This document shows, one piece after another, positions 35,230 to 44,464 of a DNA stretch of 64,000 bases. The notes below the pieces were generated by a model that was not told the DNA's origin, made no database searches, and saw only the letters and a program-made list of their open reading frames with translations. The stretch is taken from positions 98,501 through 162,500 of the forward strand of contig NZ_ML123052.1 of assembly GCF_003846175.1 (NCBI RefSeq), in the 5' to 3' direction. Positions within the stretch are counted from its first letter, which is position 1, and every line of letters begins with the position of its first letter. The translations under genes were made by a program, and so were the position numbers. The DNA comes from Streptomyces sp. ADI95-17 (GTDB taxonomy: Bacteria > Actinomycetota > Actinomycetes > Streptomycetales > Streptomycetaceae).

Positions 35230-37098
35230 GTGACCACCGCGGAGCCGGGACCCGGCCATGGGGCGGCCAAGAGCACAGGCATGAGGGGCAGCGACAGCGG
35301 CGGGAGCACGCGGACGGCCGCGCCCGCCCGGGAGGACACGGGAGCCGCGGACGCCTCCGCGCCGCGCACCGGCCCGTCGCGCCGGGCCCGTGCCGAACGG
35401 CTGCTGCGGCATCCGGTGACGATCGCGACGGCCGCCGCCGCGGTCACCCATCTGCTCTGGGTCCTCTTCTTCGCCAACAGCGGCGGCGACCTCGCGGCGC
35501 AGGACGCCTGGGCCGAATTCGTCGGCCGGCATCCCGGTACGGCGTACAACCTCGCCTGGTACGGGGGCATGCACCCCGTCTCGTACAGCGTCGTCTCGCC
35601 GTATCTGATGTCGCTGCTCGGTGTGCGTACGACGATGATGATCGCCGGGACCGTGTCGGCGGCGCTGACCGCGCTGATCCTGGTCCGGGTGCGGGCCGTC
35701 CGCAATCCGCTGGCCTGCTCGCTCGCCGGGGCGTTCGCGTACCTGTGCAACGCGCTGTCGGGGCGGGTGACGTTCGGGCTCGGGATGATGTTCGCGGTGG
35801 GCGCCACGGCCGCGGTGTTCTGCTGGCCCTACCGCTGGCGGTACAAGCGGTGGGCGAAGGCGGCCGTCGCCGCGCCGCTCGCCGGGCTCGCGACCGCGAG
35901 CAGCCCCGTGGCCGGGCTGTTCCTGGGCGTGGTCGCCGCCGCGCTGTTCCTGAACAAGCGGCGCCCCGGCGCCTACGCGCTGGGCCTGGCCCCGGTCGCG
36001 GTGGTGGCGCTGTCCGCGTGGCTGTTCCCGTTCTCCGGTACGCAGCCGATGTCGGTCGCCACGCTCTCGCTGCCGTTCATCTTCTCGGTCCTCGTCTTCG
36101 TCTTCGTACCGCGCGACTGGAAGACGGTCCGCACCGCCGCCGCCGTGTACGGCGTCGGGACGCTGCTGACCTACTTCATCGACTCCCAGATCGGCTCGAA
36201 CATCACGCGGATGGCGATGCTCTTCGCCGGAGTGGTGTTCCTCGCCGCGCTGCCGTACACCGCGCCGCGCTCCCGGCGCTGGTACGCGCTGATCATCGCG
36301 TTCACCGGGCTGAACTTCTGGATCGGCTTCAAGGGCGTCGACGACATCGTCCGCACCGCCCCCACCGCCTCCTGGGCACGCGAACTGGCTCCGCTGGTCA
36401 ACGAGCTCCAGCAGGTCGGCGCCGAGCGGGGCCGGGTCGAGGTCGTGCCCGCGAGCAGCCACCGGGAGGCGTCCGCGCTCGCGCCGTACGTCAACCTCGC
36501 CCGCGGCTGGAACCGGCAGGCGGACATGAAGCGCAACCCGCTCTTCTACGACGACACCCTGGACAGCGCCAACTACCGTCAGTGGCTCGACCGCTGGGCG
36601 GTGCACTACGTGGTGCTGCCCACGGGGACGCCGGACTCCAACGGCGCGGTGCAGGAGGCGCAGCTGGTCGACGGCGGGCTGCCGTATCTGAAGCCGGTGT
36701 GGTCCGACGCCAACTGGCGGCTCTTCGAGGTGGACGGCCCGGTGCCGCTGGCCGATCCGCCGGCCACGGTGGACCGGGCCGAGGCGGGCGAGCTGACCAT
36801 CCATGTGAAGACGCCGGGCCGGATCCTGATCCGCATCCCGTACTCGCGCTGGCTCGCCGTGGTCGACAGCGAGGGCCGGGGCGTGGAGCGGCCGCAGGAG
36901 ACCGAGGCGTCCAAGCAGCGCACGGACGAGAACACACCGCGGACCTTCGTCAACACCAACGGCTGTCTGTTCAAGGTCGAGGAGGACGCGGACGGCGACG
37001 AGTGGACGGAACTGCTCGCGCCGCGGCCGGGCGTGTACCGGCTGGCCGCCCCGTACCAGCTGTCACCCGGCACGCCGTGCCCGGAGGAACTGCGCTGA
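35230..37098 (+). CDS. Polytopic membrane protein with C-terminal extracytoplasmic domain
   Basis: A 622-aa integral membrane protein. A disordered N-terminus of about 60 residues precedes 9-10 membrane segments (from TIATAAAAVTHLLWVLFFAN to WYALIIAFTGLNFWIG), followed by about 270 mostly soluble residues. The layout resembles GT-C-type glycosyltransferases or YfhO-like membrane proteins: an early loop with GGDLAAQDAWAEFV, which has an acidic motif, and a C-terminal beta domain. No catalytic signature is certain. The GTG at 35230 has GGGAGAG upstream and is preferred over the first in-frame ATG (35167). It is convergent with the NlpC/P60-pgs operon. An envelope polymer role is inferred only from location. 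Confidence 0.7.
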   Translation: MTTAEPGPGHGAAKSTGMRGSDSGGSTRTAAPAREDTGAADASAPRTGPSRRARAERLLRHPVTIATAAAAVTHLLWVLFFANSGGDLAAQDAWAEFVGRHPGTAYNLAWYGGMHPVSYSVVSPYLMSLLGVRTTMMIAGTVSAALTALILVRVRAVRNPLACSLAGAFAYLCNALSGRVTFGLGMMFAVGATAAVFCWPYRWRYKRWAKAAVAAPLAGLATASSPVAGLFLGVVAAALFLNKRRPGAYALGLAPVAVVALSAWLFPFSGTQPMSVATLSLPFIFSVLVFVFVPRDWKTVRTAAAVYGVGTLLTYFIDSQIGSNITRMAMLFAGVVFLAALPYTAPRSRRWYALIIAFTGLNFWIGFKGVDDIVRTAPTASWARELAPLVNELQQVGAERGRVEVVPASSHREASALAPYVNLARGWNRQADMKRNPLFYDDTLDSANYRQWLDRWAVHYVVLPTGTPDSNGAVQEAQLVDGGLPYLKPVWSDANWRLFEVDGPVPLADPPATVDRAEAGELTIHVKTPGRILIRIPYSRWLAVVDSEGRGVERPQETEASKQRTDENTPRTFVNTNGCLFKVEEDADGDEWTELLAPRPGVYRLAAPYQLSPGTPCPEELR

Positions 37099-37132
37099 CC
37101 CCCGCGCCACCGCCGGGCGCGGCGCGGGGGTC
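37097..37132. terminator. Bidirectional terminator
   Basis: GACCCCCGCGCC (37097-37108) and GGCGCGGGGGTC (37121-37132) pair perfectly over 12 bp between the convergent membrane-protein and NlpC/P60 genes. Confidence 0.8.
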
Positions 37133-37155
37133 GTGACCGACACCGACGGGTCCCG

Positions 37156-38232
37156 CTACAGGCGCTTCGCGCTGCGCAGAGTCGCCGCGTAGTAGCCGTT
37201 CCCGTCGAGGCGGGACGTGCCGCCCTTGTCGCCGATGGTCGGGCCGTTGGCCTCCTCGCGGCTGGATATGAAGATCTTGTGGCCCTCGGAGTCGTGCCCG
37301 ACGTACATGCCGACGTGGTCCAGGCGCTCCTTGGTGCGCTGGTCGAGCTTGAAGAAGACCAGGTCACCGGGTTGCAGGACGTCGATGTTCTTCGGGCGGT
37401 CGGCCGAGGTGATGCCCTTCAGGTCGATCACGTCGGTGCCGCGGTTGGAACGGGCCATGCCGTTGGCGGTACGCGGCAGGCCGTCGCCGGACTTGTCGGT
37501 GGCCATCAGCGGGTAGCGGGCCCGGTAGCCGAACACCGTACGGATGAAGCCCGAGCAGTCCATGGAGCGGGCGCGCTCGGTGCGGGGCTGCATGGTCATC
37601 CCGTTGCGGAAGGTGTACGGGATGCCGAGGTAGTCGTAGAAGTCGGACTCCTCCAGCCGCAGGTCGTTGCCCTCGCTGCCGTTGGGGTTCAGCGGACCGA
37701 AGTTGGCGTCACCGGCGTACGAGACCCCCTCGTCGTCCTTCTTGACCGGGGCCTCGGCGATGTACTGGAAGGCGGTGGCGAAGAGGTCGTCCTCCTCGCT
37801 GCCGAAGAACTCCTTGAACCAGTCCTTGAACCACTTCTCGTTCTCGGCGCCCTTCTTCCACTGGTACGGCATCAGCCGCACCCAGTCCTCCGTGACGACC
37901 TTGGTCGTGGTGGTGCTGGGCTCGGTGAAGGTACGGCTGGGGCCGGTGAGGGTGGCGGTGCGGGCGCCGTCCGTGAAGGTGGCGAGGACCTCGCCGTCGG
38001 TGCCGCGCAGCAGGGTGCGGTCCGGGTTGCGCAGCCGTTCCCAGCGCTGCTCGCCGGACTTCAGGTTCGACGACCGCAGCGCCGGGTTGTCGGTGACGGC
38101 CTGCACGGCGGGGGCCTTGGCCTGTTCGTCCTTGCGCAGTTCCACGGTGAGGTAGGCACTGCCCGCGAGCAGAGCGGTCACCGTGACGGCGTGCAGCACC
38201 TGGCGGGGGCGGCGCTTGGTCTTGGCACTCAT
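37156..38232 (-). CDS. NlpC/P60-type peptidase, membrane anchored
   Basis: A 358-aa exported cysteine peptidase. A basic N-terminus and one hydrophobic segment (residues 13-30) anchor or export it. The C-terminal NlpC/P60 domain has Cys226 in SMDCSGFIRTVFG and His306 in LDHVGMYVG, with His318 as possible third residue. The catalytic Cys-His pair is intact. These enzymes cut gamma-D-glutamyl bonds in peptidoglycan stem peptides. As last gene of the pgs-type operon it could also act on gamma-glutamyl bonds of the polymer, like CapD/PgsS-type release enzymes; that is inference. It lies 27 bp downstream of pgsC. Confidence 0.88.
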   Translation of the reverse strand: MSAKTKRRPRQVLHAVTVTALLAGSAYLTVELRKDEQAKAPAVQAVTDNPALRSSNLKSGEQRWERLRNPDRTLLRGTDGEVLATFTDGARTATLTGPSRTFTEPSTTTTKVVTEDWVRLMPYQWKKGAENEKWFKDWFKEFFGSEEDDLFATAFQYIAEAPVKKDDEGVSYAGDANFGPLNPNGSEGNDLRLEESDFYDYLGIPYTFRNGMTMQPRTERARSMDCSGFIRTVFGYRARYPLMATDKSGDGLPRTANGMARSNRGTDVIDLKGITSADRPKNIDVLQPGDLVFFKLDQRTKERLDHVGMYVGHDSEGHKIFISSREEANGPTIGDKGGTSRLDGNGYYAATLRSAKRL

Positions 38233-38259
38233 GAGTCAGTCAGCTCCGGAAGGTTCGGG

Positions 38260-38742
38260 TCAGACGGTCGGCAGCGCGCCGAGCAGGATTCCTGCGGTGA
38301 GAACGACATAGGCCATGAGCGTCACCGAGCCGGTCGCCAGCAGGGTCGCGCCCTTGGGCTGGCGGACGAGCTGGTACGCGATCAGGCCGGGGACGATGAA
38401 GCCCAGGGTCTGGTTGGTGTACATCAGCGGGAACTCGATCGACAGCACGATCATCAGCGTCGCCTGGAAGATGACACCGGTGAGGACGACGGTGGAGAAC
38501 AGCCGCTTGCCGTAGAGGATCACGACCTTCTGGAGGCCGAGCACCGCGACGTACGTCAGCACGGTCACGCCGACCACCATGGCCGCGCGCTGGAGGTCCT
38601 CGACGAGGGTGAGCGCCAGCCAGCCCGGGGTGATCATCCCGCCGGGGGAGAGGTTGGTCGTCAGGTAGCAGACCAGCGAGAACATCAGCCCCAGGGCGAT
38701 GCCTATGGCGGCAATCTCGGGGGTGAGGACGGAGGGGATCAA
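38260..38742 (-). CDS. pgsC: PgsC/CapC-family poly-gamma-glutamate synthesis membrane protein
   Basis: A 160-aa very hydrophobic protein with four to five membrane segments. The start PEIAAIGIALGLMFSLVCYL, then LSPGGMITPGWLALTLV and YTNQTLGFIVPGLIAYQL match the PgsC/CapC family; the length is near that of Bacillus PgsC (about 150). PgsC forms the membrane part of the poly-gamma-glutamate synthase. It overlaps the pgsB stop by 4 nt (ATGA), giving 1:1 coupled translation. Confidence 0.9.
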   Translation of the reverse strand: MIPSVLTPEIAAIGIALGLMFSLVCYLTTNLSPGGMITPGWLALTLVEDLQRAAMVVGVTVLTYVAVLGLQKVVILYGKRLFSTVVLTGVIFQATLMIVLSIEFPLMYTNQTLGFIVPGLIAYQLVRQPKGATLLATGSVTLMAYVVLTAGILLGALPTV

Positions 38743-40511
38743 CGGGGCTCTCCTGGGTATTCCTGCTGGGCCGGGTGTTCCTGTCGGGCCGGGTCTTCCT
38801 CAGCAGGGGCGGGCGGCAGAACGGGCTCGAACAGACCGCGTACGCGAGGCGCGGCGGGCGGCTGCTCGGCCGGGGTCTCCGGACTCCGGTGCGACGGCTC
38901 GTGCTGGTTCTGCGGGTGGCTCTGTGCGTGACTCTGTGCGTGGCTCTGTGGCTGGTGATGCGGATGCGGCTGAGGGCGCGGGGGCTGCTGGTAGCGGGCC
39001 TCGTACGCCTCGGGGTACGGCTGGTACGGGTCGATGTGCGGGGTGTAGCGGGGGAGCGCCAGGGTCTCGTCGTGCCGCGGCTGCTGCCGGCTCTGCTGCT
39101 CCTGCCGGGGCTGCTGCGGGTGGGACGCCTGCTGGGGCTGGGGCTGAGGTGACTGCTGCCGCTGGGACGGGACCGGTGGGAAGAGGGCGACGGACGGGGT
39201 GCCGGCCGGGTTCCCGGTGGGGTTCCCGTCCGGGTCGGTGGCGTCGGCCGCCTCCGGGGCCGGCGCGGTGCCGGCGGGCGCGGGGGCGGACTGCCGGCCC
39301 GGAGCCCCGTCCAGGACCTCGTCCGGGGTCTCGTCGGCCGGCAGTTCGGCGAGGTGTTCGAGCAGCAGCTCGCCCTGGCCGTGGATGTTGCCGATCGCGA
39401 CCAGCGAGGACTCCGGCCCGAGGTGCCCGAGCAGCTCGTTCATGAACTCCTCGGGGTCGCGCTTGTCGCCGCCGAGGTCGACCGCGGTGTGGCGCCACTC
39501 GGAGGGGATCGCGTCGATGGCGCTCTTCGCCGGGTGACCGATCACGAACACCTTCTCCGGCTGGAGATCGGGGATGATCTGGCCCATCTGGCCGTTGCGC
39601 TCGACCCGGTCGGGGCGGCAGTTGATCACGACGTTCAGCGGCCGGTCGATCGCGCCCAGGTCGAGCAGCTGGTTGATGTTCATCAGCGTCGACTCGGGGT
39701 CGTTGGCCGCGAAGACGTTGGCGAAGCGCAGCCGCTTGTCGTCGTGGGTGCGGTACCGCTCGACCGAGAGGACACCCGGGTCCGGCGGGGCGTCGTACAT
39801 GCCCTGGAGCGCCGTCTGCCGGTCCACGCCGAGGAGTTCGGCGACGGTCAGCGCGATCGCCACGTTCTCCTTGAACGTGAACCAGCTGAAGCCGCGCAGC
39901 TCCTCGTCGCTCACCGTCTCCGGATCCGCGTAGATCAGCTTGCAGTCCCGGGCGTCCGCCTCCTCCTGGAGGATGTGGAAGCGGTCCTGCTCGGCGGTGA
40001 CACAGATGCCGCCCTCCGGCATGGAGCGGCACAGCGAGCGGGCCACGTCGTCGAGCGTGGGGCCCATCTCGGCCAGGTGGTCCTCACGTACGTTGCACAG
40101 CACGCCGATCGTCGACCGGATCAGCTTGGACTGGTTGATCTCCTGGAGCGCCGGCATGACCGCCATGCACTCGATGACCAGCGCGTCCGGGTTGTAGGAG
40201 GCCGCACGCCGCACGATGCCGATCTGCTCCACGACATTGGCGATGCCGAACTTGCGGTAGACCGGCTCCTCGGTGGCGTCCGGGTGGATGAAGCGGGCCG
40301 CGGTGCCGGTCGTCTTGGCGACGGTGACCAGGTCGCCGCCGCGCAGGGCGCCCGCGCACAGGCGGGTGATGGAGCTCTTGCCGCGGATGCCGTTGATCAG
40401 CACCCGGGTGGGTATCCGCTCCAGATTGGTGAAGTGGCGCCGCTGTTCGACGATGCCGGAGATCAGGAGGATCGCACAGCACACGACGAGCACGCCGTAG
40501 AGGAAGAGCAC
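38739..40511 (-). CDS. pgsB: PgsB/CapB-family poly-gamma-glutamate synthase ligase
   Basis: A 590-aa amide ligase of the Mur-ligase-like PgsB family. An N-terminal membrane segment (3-20) is followed by the ATP-binding loop NGIRGKSSITR (residues 40-50), then KTTGTAARF, VIECMAVMPALQEINQ, the LCNVREDHLAEMGPT motif and later VINCRPDRVERNGQ. The catalytic part is about 395 residues as in Bacillus PgsB. The remaining 190 residues are an unusual Pro/Gln/His-rich, likely disordered tail with SHAQSHAQSHPQ repeats. It would build the gamma-glutamyl chain with PgsC. It lies 6 bp downstream of the sensor gene. Confidence 0.93.
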   Translation of the reverse strand: MLFLYGVLVVCCAILLISGIVEQRRHFTNLERIPTRVLINGIRGKSSITRLCAGALRGGDLVTVAKTTGTAARFIHPDATEEPVYRKFGIANVVEQIGIVRRAASYNPDALVIECMAVMPALQEINQSKLIRSTIGVLCNVREDHLAEMGPTLDDVARSLCRSMPEGGICVTAEQDRFHILQEEADARDCKLIYADPETVSDEELRGFSWFTFKENVAIALTVAELLGVDRQTALQGMYDAPPDPGVLSVERYRTHDDKRLRFANVFAANDPESTLMNINQLLDLGAIDRPLNVVINCRPDRVERNGQMGQIIPDLQPEKVFVIGHPAKSAIDAIPSEWRHTAVDLGGDKRDPEEFMNELLGHLGPESSLVAIGNIHGQGELLLEHLAELPADETPDEVLDGAPGRQSAPAPAGTAPAPEAADATDPDGNPTGNPAGTPSVALFPPVPSQRQQSPQPQPQQASHPQQPRQEQQSRQQPRHDETLALPRYTPHIDPYQPYPEAYEARYQQPPRPQPHPHHQPQSHAQSHAQSHPQNQHEPSHRSPETPAEQPPAAPRVRGLFEPVLPPAPAEEDPARQEHPAQQEYPGEPR

Positions 40512-40517
40512 GGCCGT

Positions 40518-42818
40518 TCAGTTCCTTCCGACCAGGGGAGCGCTGTCTCGTTTGCGCTGCTCCTGGAGCTGCTGCCGGACAATTTCCAGACTGCGGGTGA
40601 CCGCGCCGACCTCGTCGTGGTGGTGCGGGAAGAGCACGGTGCGGCGGTCGCCGTCGGCCAGCGCCTCGGCCTTTCCGGCCAGTTCGCGCAGCGGACGTAC
40701 GACCACGATGTACAGCCAGCCGAGGCAGGCCACGGCAGCGGTGACGCCGAGCAGGCCGGCGAGAACGGTGCGGTTCTGCAGGTTGTACTCGGGGATGGCG
40801 AGGCCGGACGCGGGCTGCCAGCTGACCACCGTCCAGCGGAGCTGCTTCGCGGCGCCGCCACCGGCGAAGGGCGAGGCGGCGGCTACCTGGACGCCGTTGC
40901 CGTCGCGGTAGACGACGGCTCCCGCGGGGGCGTTCATGCCGACCCGCTGGTTGGTGCCGGAGACCAGTTCGTCCAGCCGCTCGGGCAGGGAGTCGAAGGC
41001 GAGGTAGCCGGTGTTGCCGCCGATGATCCGGTGTTCGCTGTCGACCACCCGGACCTGGCCGAGCCCGGGGCGCTTGAGCAGCGCGTTGATGAAGTCGATC
41101 CGGAACTCGCCGATCACCATGGCGCCGTTGCGGCCGGGGATCTCCGCGTACCCGGCGACGGAGGGCTCCTTGCCGGACTCGTTGAGGACGGTGATGGGCT
41201 GGGAGAGCGGCTTGCCCTTGGAACCGGCGGGCAGCCCGTGCGGCTTCTCGCCCGCGCGGGCCTGGACGGTGCCGTCGGCGGCGCGTACGTAGATCGAGCG
41301 GTAGCGCTGGTGCTCGGTACGGGTGCGCTCCAGGACCTTCTCCATGTCGTCGGGCGAGGTGCGATTGCCGATCAGCGAGGCGACGGAGACCAGGTCGGCG
41401 TGGCCCTCGTTGAGTGCGCGCCGGACCCGGTCGGAGATGGTGTGGGTGCGCTCGCGCTGGTCGCTGACGACCTGCTCCGGTACGGCGACGGTGGAGTCGG
41501 CGCGGTTGAAGAGCAGCAGCATCGGTGCGGACCAGGCCAGCAGCAGGACGCCGGAGATGACGATGAGCGCGCGGCTGCCGAGCCGGCTCCGGCGGCCGGA
41601 GCCGGTGCTTCCGGCGGCCCCCGCGGTCCCGTCCGCCGGCTCGCCGAGAAGCTGGCGGCGCAGGCGTTCCAGGGCACGTCCGATGCGCGCCGTCTCGCCG
41701 AACCGGGGAACGGAGACCGGGCGGGTCAGATCGCCCCGGGTCAGCCGGCGGCTCTCCAGGAACAGCTTCAGCAGCGGCCGTTGCACGGTGCCGAGCAGCA
41801 GCGCCACCGCGAGTGCGCCGATGAGCAGCAGGGCGGCGGCGGAGACCAGGCCGAAGAAGGGGCCGGCGACGCGGGTCGGGTCCTCGGCGACGTCGACCAT
41901 GGCGACGACGGTGAGCCCGAGCGAGGTGGCGAGGGTGCCTTCGCCGGGCTGCGGGCCGGCGAGCGCGGCGTAACCGGCGACGGCGCGGTCACCGCGGACG
42001 GAGTTGCCGCGCAGGCTGCCGCTGACACCGGGGAAGCCGCCGGAGCCGGGCTCCTTGGCCTTGAGCGGGTGCTGCTTGGTCTTGGTGGCGGCCGTCTCGG
42101 CGAAGGAGTTCAGCTGCTTGGCGGAACGTTTCGCGTCTGCGCGCTGCTTCGCGGTCTTGACCTGCTCCGGCTCCGCGACACCGTCCCGGCTGAGGATGTG
42201 GCCCGTGGTGTCGACGACGGCGATCGAGCGGAACTGGCCCTTGCTGACACCGGGGAAGCGGAGGCTGTTGGAGGCGATCAGCAACTGCTGCGGCCGGTCC
42301 GGCCAGGACAGCAGGGCGAAGGCGAGCAGCCTGCTCTCGCCGTTCTGGAGCCGCACGATGCGCGGGCTGAGCCCGTCCTTCTCGGCGAGCTTGCCGGTGT
42401 CGACGGCGGTGACGGGGACGTTCTCGCCGCGCGCGGCGAGCATCCGGCCGGACTCGATCTCGACGACGGCGGTGCCGGTCCACTTCTGGTAGACGCTGCC
42501 GATCTTGTCGAGTACGGCGTCGGGCGAGACCGGATCACCCGCGCTGAAGAGCCCGGCGGTGCGGGTCAGGTCGGTGACGCTCTCGTCGATCGAGGCACGC
42601 ATTGTGATGGCGCCGTCCTCGGCGAAGTGCTGCTGTGAGGTCAGCACCGCCTCGGGTACGGAATCCTGGCTCGCCCGTCCCAGCCCGAGGGCGGTGATGC
42701 CGGCGAGGGAGAGCAGCAGCGCGGAGAGCACCGCGATGGGGGGTCGGATGCCACCCAGCAGCGACATATCGGCCCGTCGGCGGACCTTGTGCCGCCGCTT
42801 CGAGGACGAAGCGGCCAT
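40518..42818 (-). CDS. Double-sensor membrane protein with two HAMP domains, no output domain
   Basis: A 766-aa membrane protein made of two tandem copies of a sensor half: TM (30-48), extracytoplasmic dCache-like region, TM, HAMP (PLLKLFLESRRLTRGDLTRP), then a second TM (about 425-445), sensor region (about 450-675), TM and HAMP (VVRPLRELAGKAEALADGDR). The protein ends about 35 residues after the last HAMP with no kinase, cyclase or methyl-accepting domain. Its place inside the pgs operon, directly before pgsB, suggests it senses or organises polymer synthesis rather than signalling to DNA. ATG 42818 starts a basic KRRHKVRRR leader. Confidence 0.8.
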   Translation of the reverse strand: MAASSSKRRHKVRRRADMSLLGGIRPPIAVLSALLLSLAGITALGLGRASQDSVPEAVLTSQQHFAEDGAITMRASIDESVTDLTRTAGLFSAGDPVSPDAVLDKIGSVYQKWTGTAVVEIESGRMLAARGENVPVTAVDTGKLAEKDGLSPRIVRLQNGESRLLAFALLSWPDRPQQLLIASNSLRFPGVSKGQFRSIAVVDTTGHILSRDGVAEPEQVKTAKQRADAKRSAKQLNSFAETAATKTKQHPLKAKEPGSGGFPGVSGSLRGNSVRGDRAVAGYAALAGPQPGEGTLATSLGLTVVAMVDVAEDPTRVAGPFFGLVSAAALLLIGALAVALLLGTVQRPLLKLFLESRRLTRGDLTRPVSVPRFGETARIGRALERLRRQLLGEPADGTAGAAGSTGSGRRSRLGSRALIVISGVLLLAWSAPMLLLFNRADSTVAVPEQVVSDQRERTHTISDRVRRALNEGHADLVSVASLIGNRTSPDDMEKVLERTRTEHQRYRSIYVRAADGTVQARAGEKPHGLPAGSKGKPLSQPITVLNESGKEPSVAGYAEIPGRNGAMVIGEFRIDFINALLKRPGLGQVRVVDSEHRIIGGNTGYLAFDSLPERLDELVSGTNQRVGMNAPAGAVVYRDGNGVQVAAASPFAGGGAAKQLRWTVVSWQPASGLAIPEYNLQNRTVLAGLLGVTAAVACLGWLYIVVVRPLRELAGKAEALADGDRRTVLFPHHHDEVGAVTRSLEIVRQQLQEQRKRDSAPLVGRN

Positions 42819-43222
42819 CGTGTTCCCCTTTGACTGTCTGCTCGGTTCCGGCGTGCTGAACGAGGCACAGCCGTTTGCTGGACATAAATGCTTTGCGGAA
42901 GGTTGTGCGGAGAGTAGCGAGTGTGAGATTTCCGACGTTTGTGGCCGGGACGGAACCGCGGCCGTTCCCGGCAGCGCTTCGCAGGTCGGAGGGTTCGCCG
43001 GGTGGGCGGGCCGGGTGAGTCGGGTGAGCCGGCAGGGCGGGCCGGGTGAGTCAGGTGAGCCGGCAGGGCGGATCGGGCCGGGCGGGACCGGATCGGTCTA
43101 CGGGACCTGATCCGTGCTCATCCGGGGCTCACTCAGGGCTGGTCCCGGATTCACTCCGGACCCGCTCCTCCGGACCCGCTCCTCCGGGCCCGCTCCGAAC
43201 CCGCTCAGGGCTCGTTCCGGGC
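42819..43222. repeat. Gap between pgsA and the sensor gene with two tandem-repeat blocks
   Basis: 404 bp without a gene. Two copies of a 31-bp unit (43008-43038 and 43039-43069, one mismatch) and three copies of a 14-bp unit CTCCGGACCCGCTC (43154-43195, last copy with one change). The region separates pgsA from the rest of the operon and probably also contains a promoter for the sensor gene near 42840-42920, where AT content rises. Confidence 0.7.
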
Positions 43223-44449
43223 TCACTCCGGCAGGTCCTTCAGGGGTCTCAGCCCGTCCTCGACGGCGCCCCGGTTGAGCAGCGTGCCCTGGGTCCGCTG
43301 GAAGGCCATCCGGTATCTGGCCCGTTCCGCGGCCGGCAGGTCCTCGCCGTTCTGCAGCGCACCGGCCAGATCCACCAGCCGGTGGTCCTTCACCACCGCC
43401 GCGTCGGCCTCCTGCGTGCCACCGGCGTCGGCGTCCGGCGGAATCGTCAGCAGCGTCGGTACGTACCGGGCGTCGACGTCCCAGGTGTCACCGCGCTTGT
43501 GGAACTCGAACCAGCCGATGACGCCTTCCTCGGTCAGCCCCGACGGCACGTCGTGCCGCGCCACCTGGTTGCCCAGGCCGTACGCGATCCACGTGGAGCC
43601 GATCTTCTCCATCGGCTGCACCACATGGGCGTGATGGCCGATCACCAGGTTGATCCCGGTCTCCCGGGCCAGCTTGCGGGCCAGCTTCAGCTGCCCGTTG
43701 CTCGGGTCCGGATGGTGTTCGCGGCCCCAGTGGATGCTGAGGATCACCACCTCGGCACCGGCCTTGCGGGCGGCCTTCTCGGCGGCGGCGATCCGCTTGA
43801 AGTCGGTCTGGTTGGTCAGCCACGGCTTGTCGGCCGGGACCTCGCGCCCGTTGAAGCCGAAGGCGTAGGACAGCTGGGCGACCTTCACGCCCTTCACGTC
43901 CATGATCAGCGGCTTGGCGGCCTCGGCACTGTCGCGCGCCGACCCCGTGTGCTTGAGCCCGGCCTCGTCGAGCGCGTCGAGGGTGCGCCGTACGCCGGAG
44001 GCGCCGTGGTCGAGGGTGTGGTTCGAGGCCGTCGAGCAGGTGTCGTAGCCGACGTCCTTGAGCGCCGTGGTGATCTGCGGCGGCACGGTGAAGTCGGGGA
44101 AGCCCTCGAACGGGCCTTCGGGCTTGCCCGCGACGGGCTCGAAGTGGCAGATCGCCAGGTCGGCCTTGCTGATCACGGGTTTGACCCCGGCCATCAGCGG
44201 ACGGAAGTCGATCTTCTCCCCGGAGCCCTTGGCGTCCTTGCCGCCCGCCGCGGCGTCCTTGCGGCCCTGCTCGGTCAGCTGGGGGTGGATCAGAACGTCG
44301 CCGGCCGCGGCGACGGTGAAGGAAGGTCCCTCCTTCGCGTCCGCGGAGTCGCTGTCACCGCCCGGAACCGAACAGCCGGCGAGGGCTGCGAGGAGAAGCA
44401 CGGGCGCGGCGGCGCGAGCGACGGAGGCGGAAGACGAGTAGCGGGACAC
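43223..44449 (-). CDS. pgsA: PgsA/CapA-family lipoprotein (metallophosphatase fold)
   Basis: A 408-aa CapA-family protein. A lipobox (LLAALAGCS, Cys at residue 26) marks a lipoprotein. The CapA domain shows AGDVLIHP, the ICHFEPV motif, STASNHTLDHG, LSIHWGREHHPDPSN and GHHAHVVQPMEKIG, metal-binding motifs of the calcineurin-like fold. In Bacillus, PgsA/CapA is needed for polymer assembly or transport. The GTG at 44449 is the only start that keeps the signal peptide; it has almost no leader space because a divergent gene begins 16 bp away. The nearby AT-rich TATAAAAATATTA suggests a leaderless transcript. Confidence 0.9.
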   Translation of the reverse strand: MSRYSSSASVARAAAPVLLLAALAGCSVPGGDSDSADAKEGPSFTVAAAGDVLIHPQLTEQGRKDAAAGGKDAKGSGEKIDFRPLMAGVKPVISKADLAICHFEPVAGKPEGPFEGFPDFTVPPQITTALKDVGYDTCSTASNHTLDHGASGVRRTLDALDEAGLKHTGSARDSAEAAKPLIMDVKGVKVAQLSYAFGFNGREVPADKPWLTNQTDFKRIAAAEKAARKAGAEVVILSIHWGREHHPDPSNGQLKLARKLARETGINLVIGHHAHVVQPMEKIGSTWIAYGLGNQVARHDVPSGLTEEGVIGWFEFHKRGDTWDVDARYVPTLLTIPPDADAGGTQEADAAVVKDHRLVDLAGALQNGEDLPAAERARYRMAFQRTQGTLLNRGAVEDGLRPLKDLPE

Positions 44450-44464
44450 CCCTAATATTTTTAT
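44450..44464. promoter_or_regulatory. 15-bp AT-rich gap between divergent start codons
   Basis: The pgsA GTG and the ATG of the facing gene are separated by only 15 bp, with CTAATATTTTTATATG-type sequence around them in an otherwise 70 percent GC region. There is no room for two conventional promoters and ribosome sites. Either both transcripts are leaderless or the facing gene uses a later start. Confidence 0.5.

Noticed and set aside
43008..43195. CRISPR-like repeat array
   Set aside because: The repeat units are directly adjacent without spacers, and no cas genes are nearby; they are simple tandem repeats.
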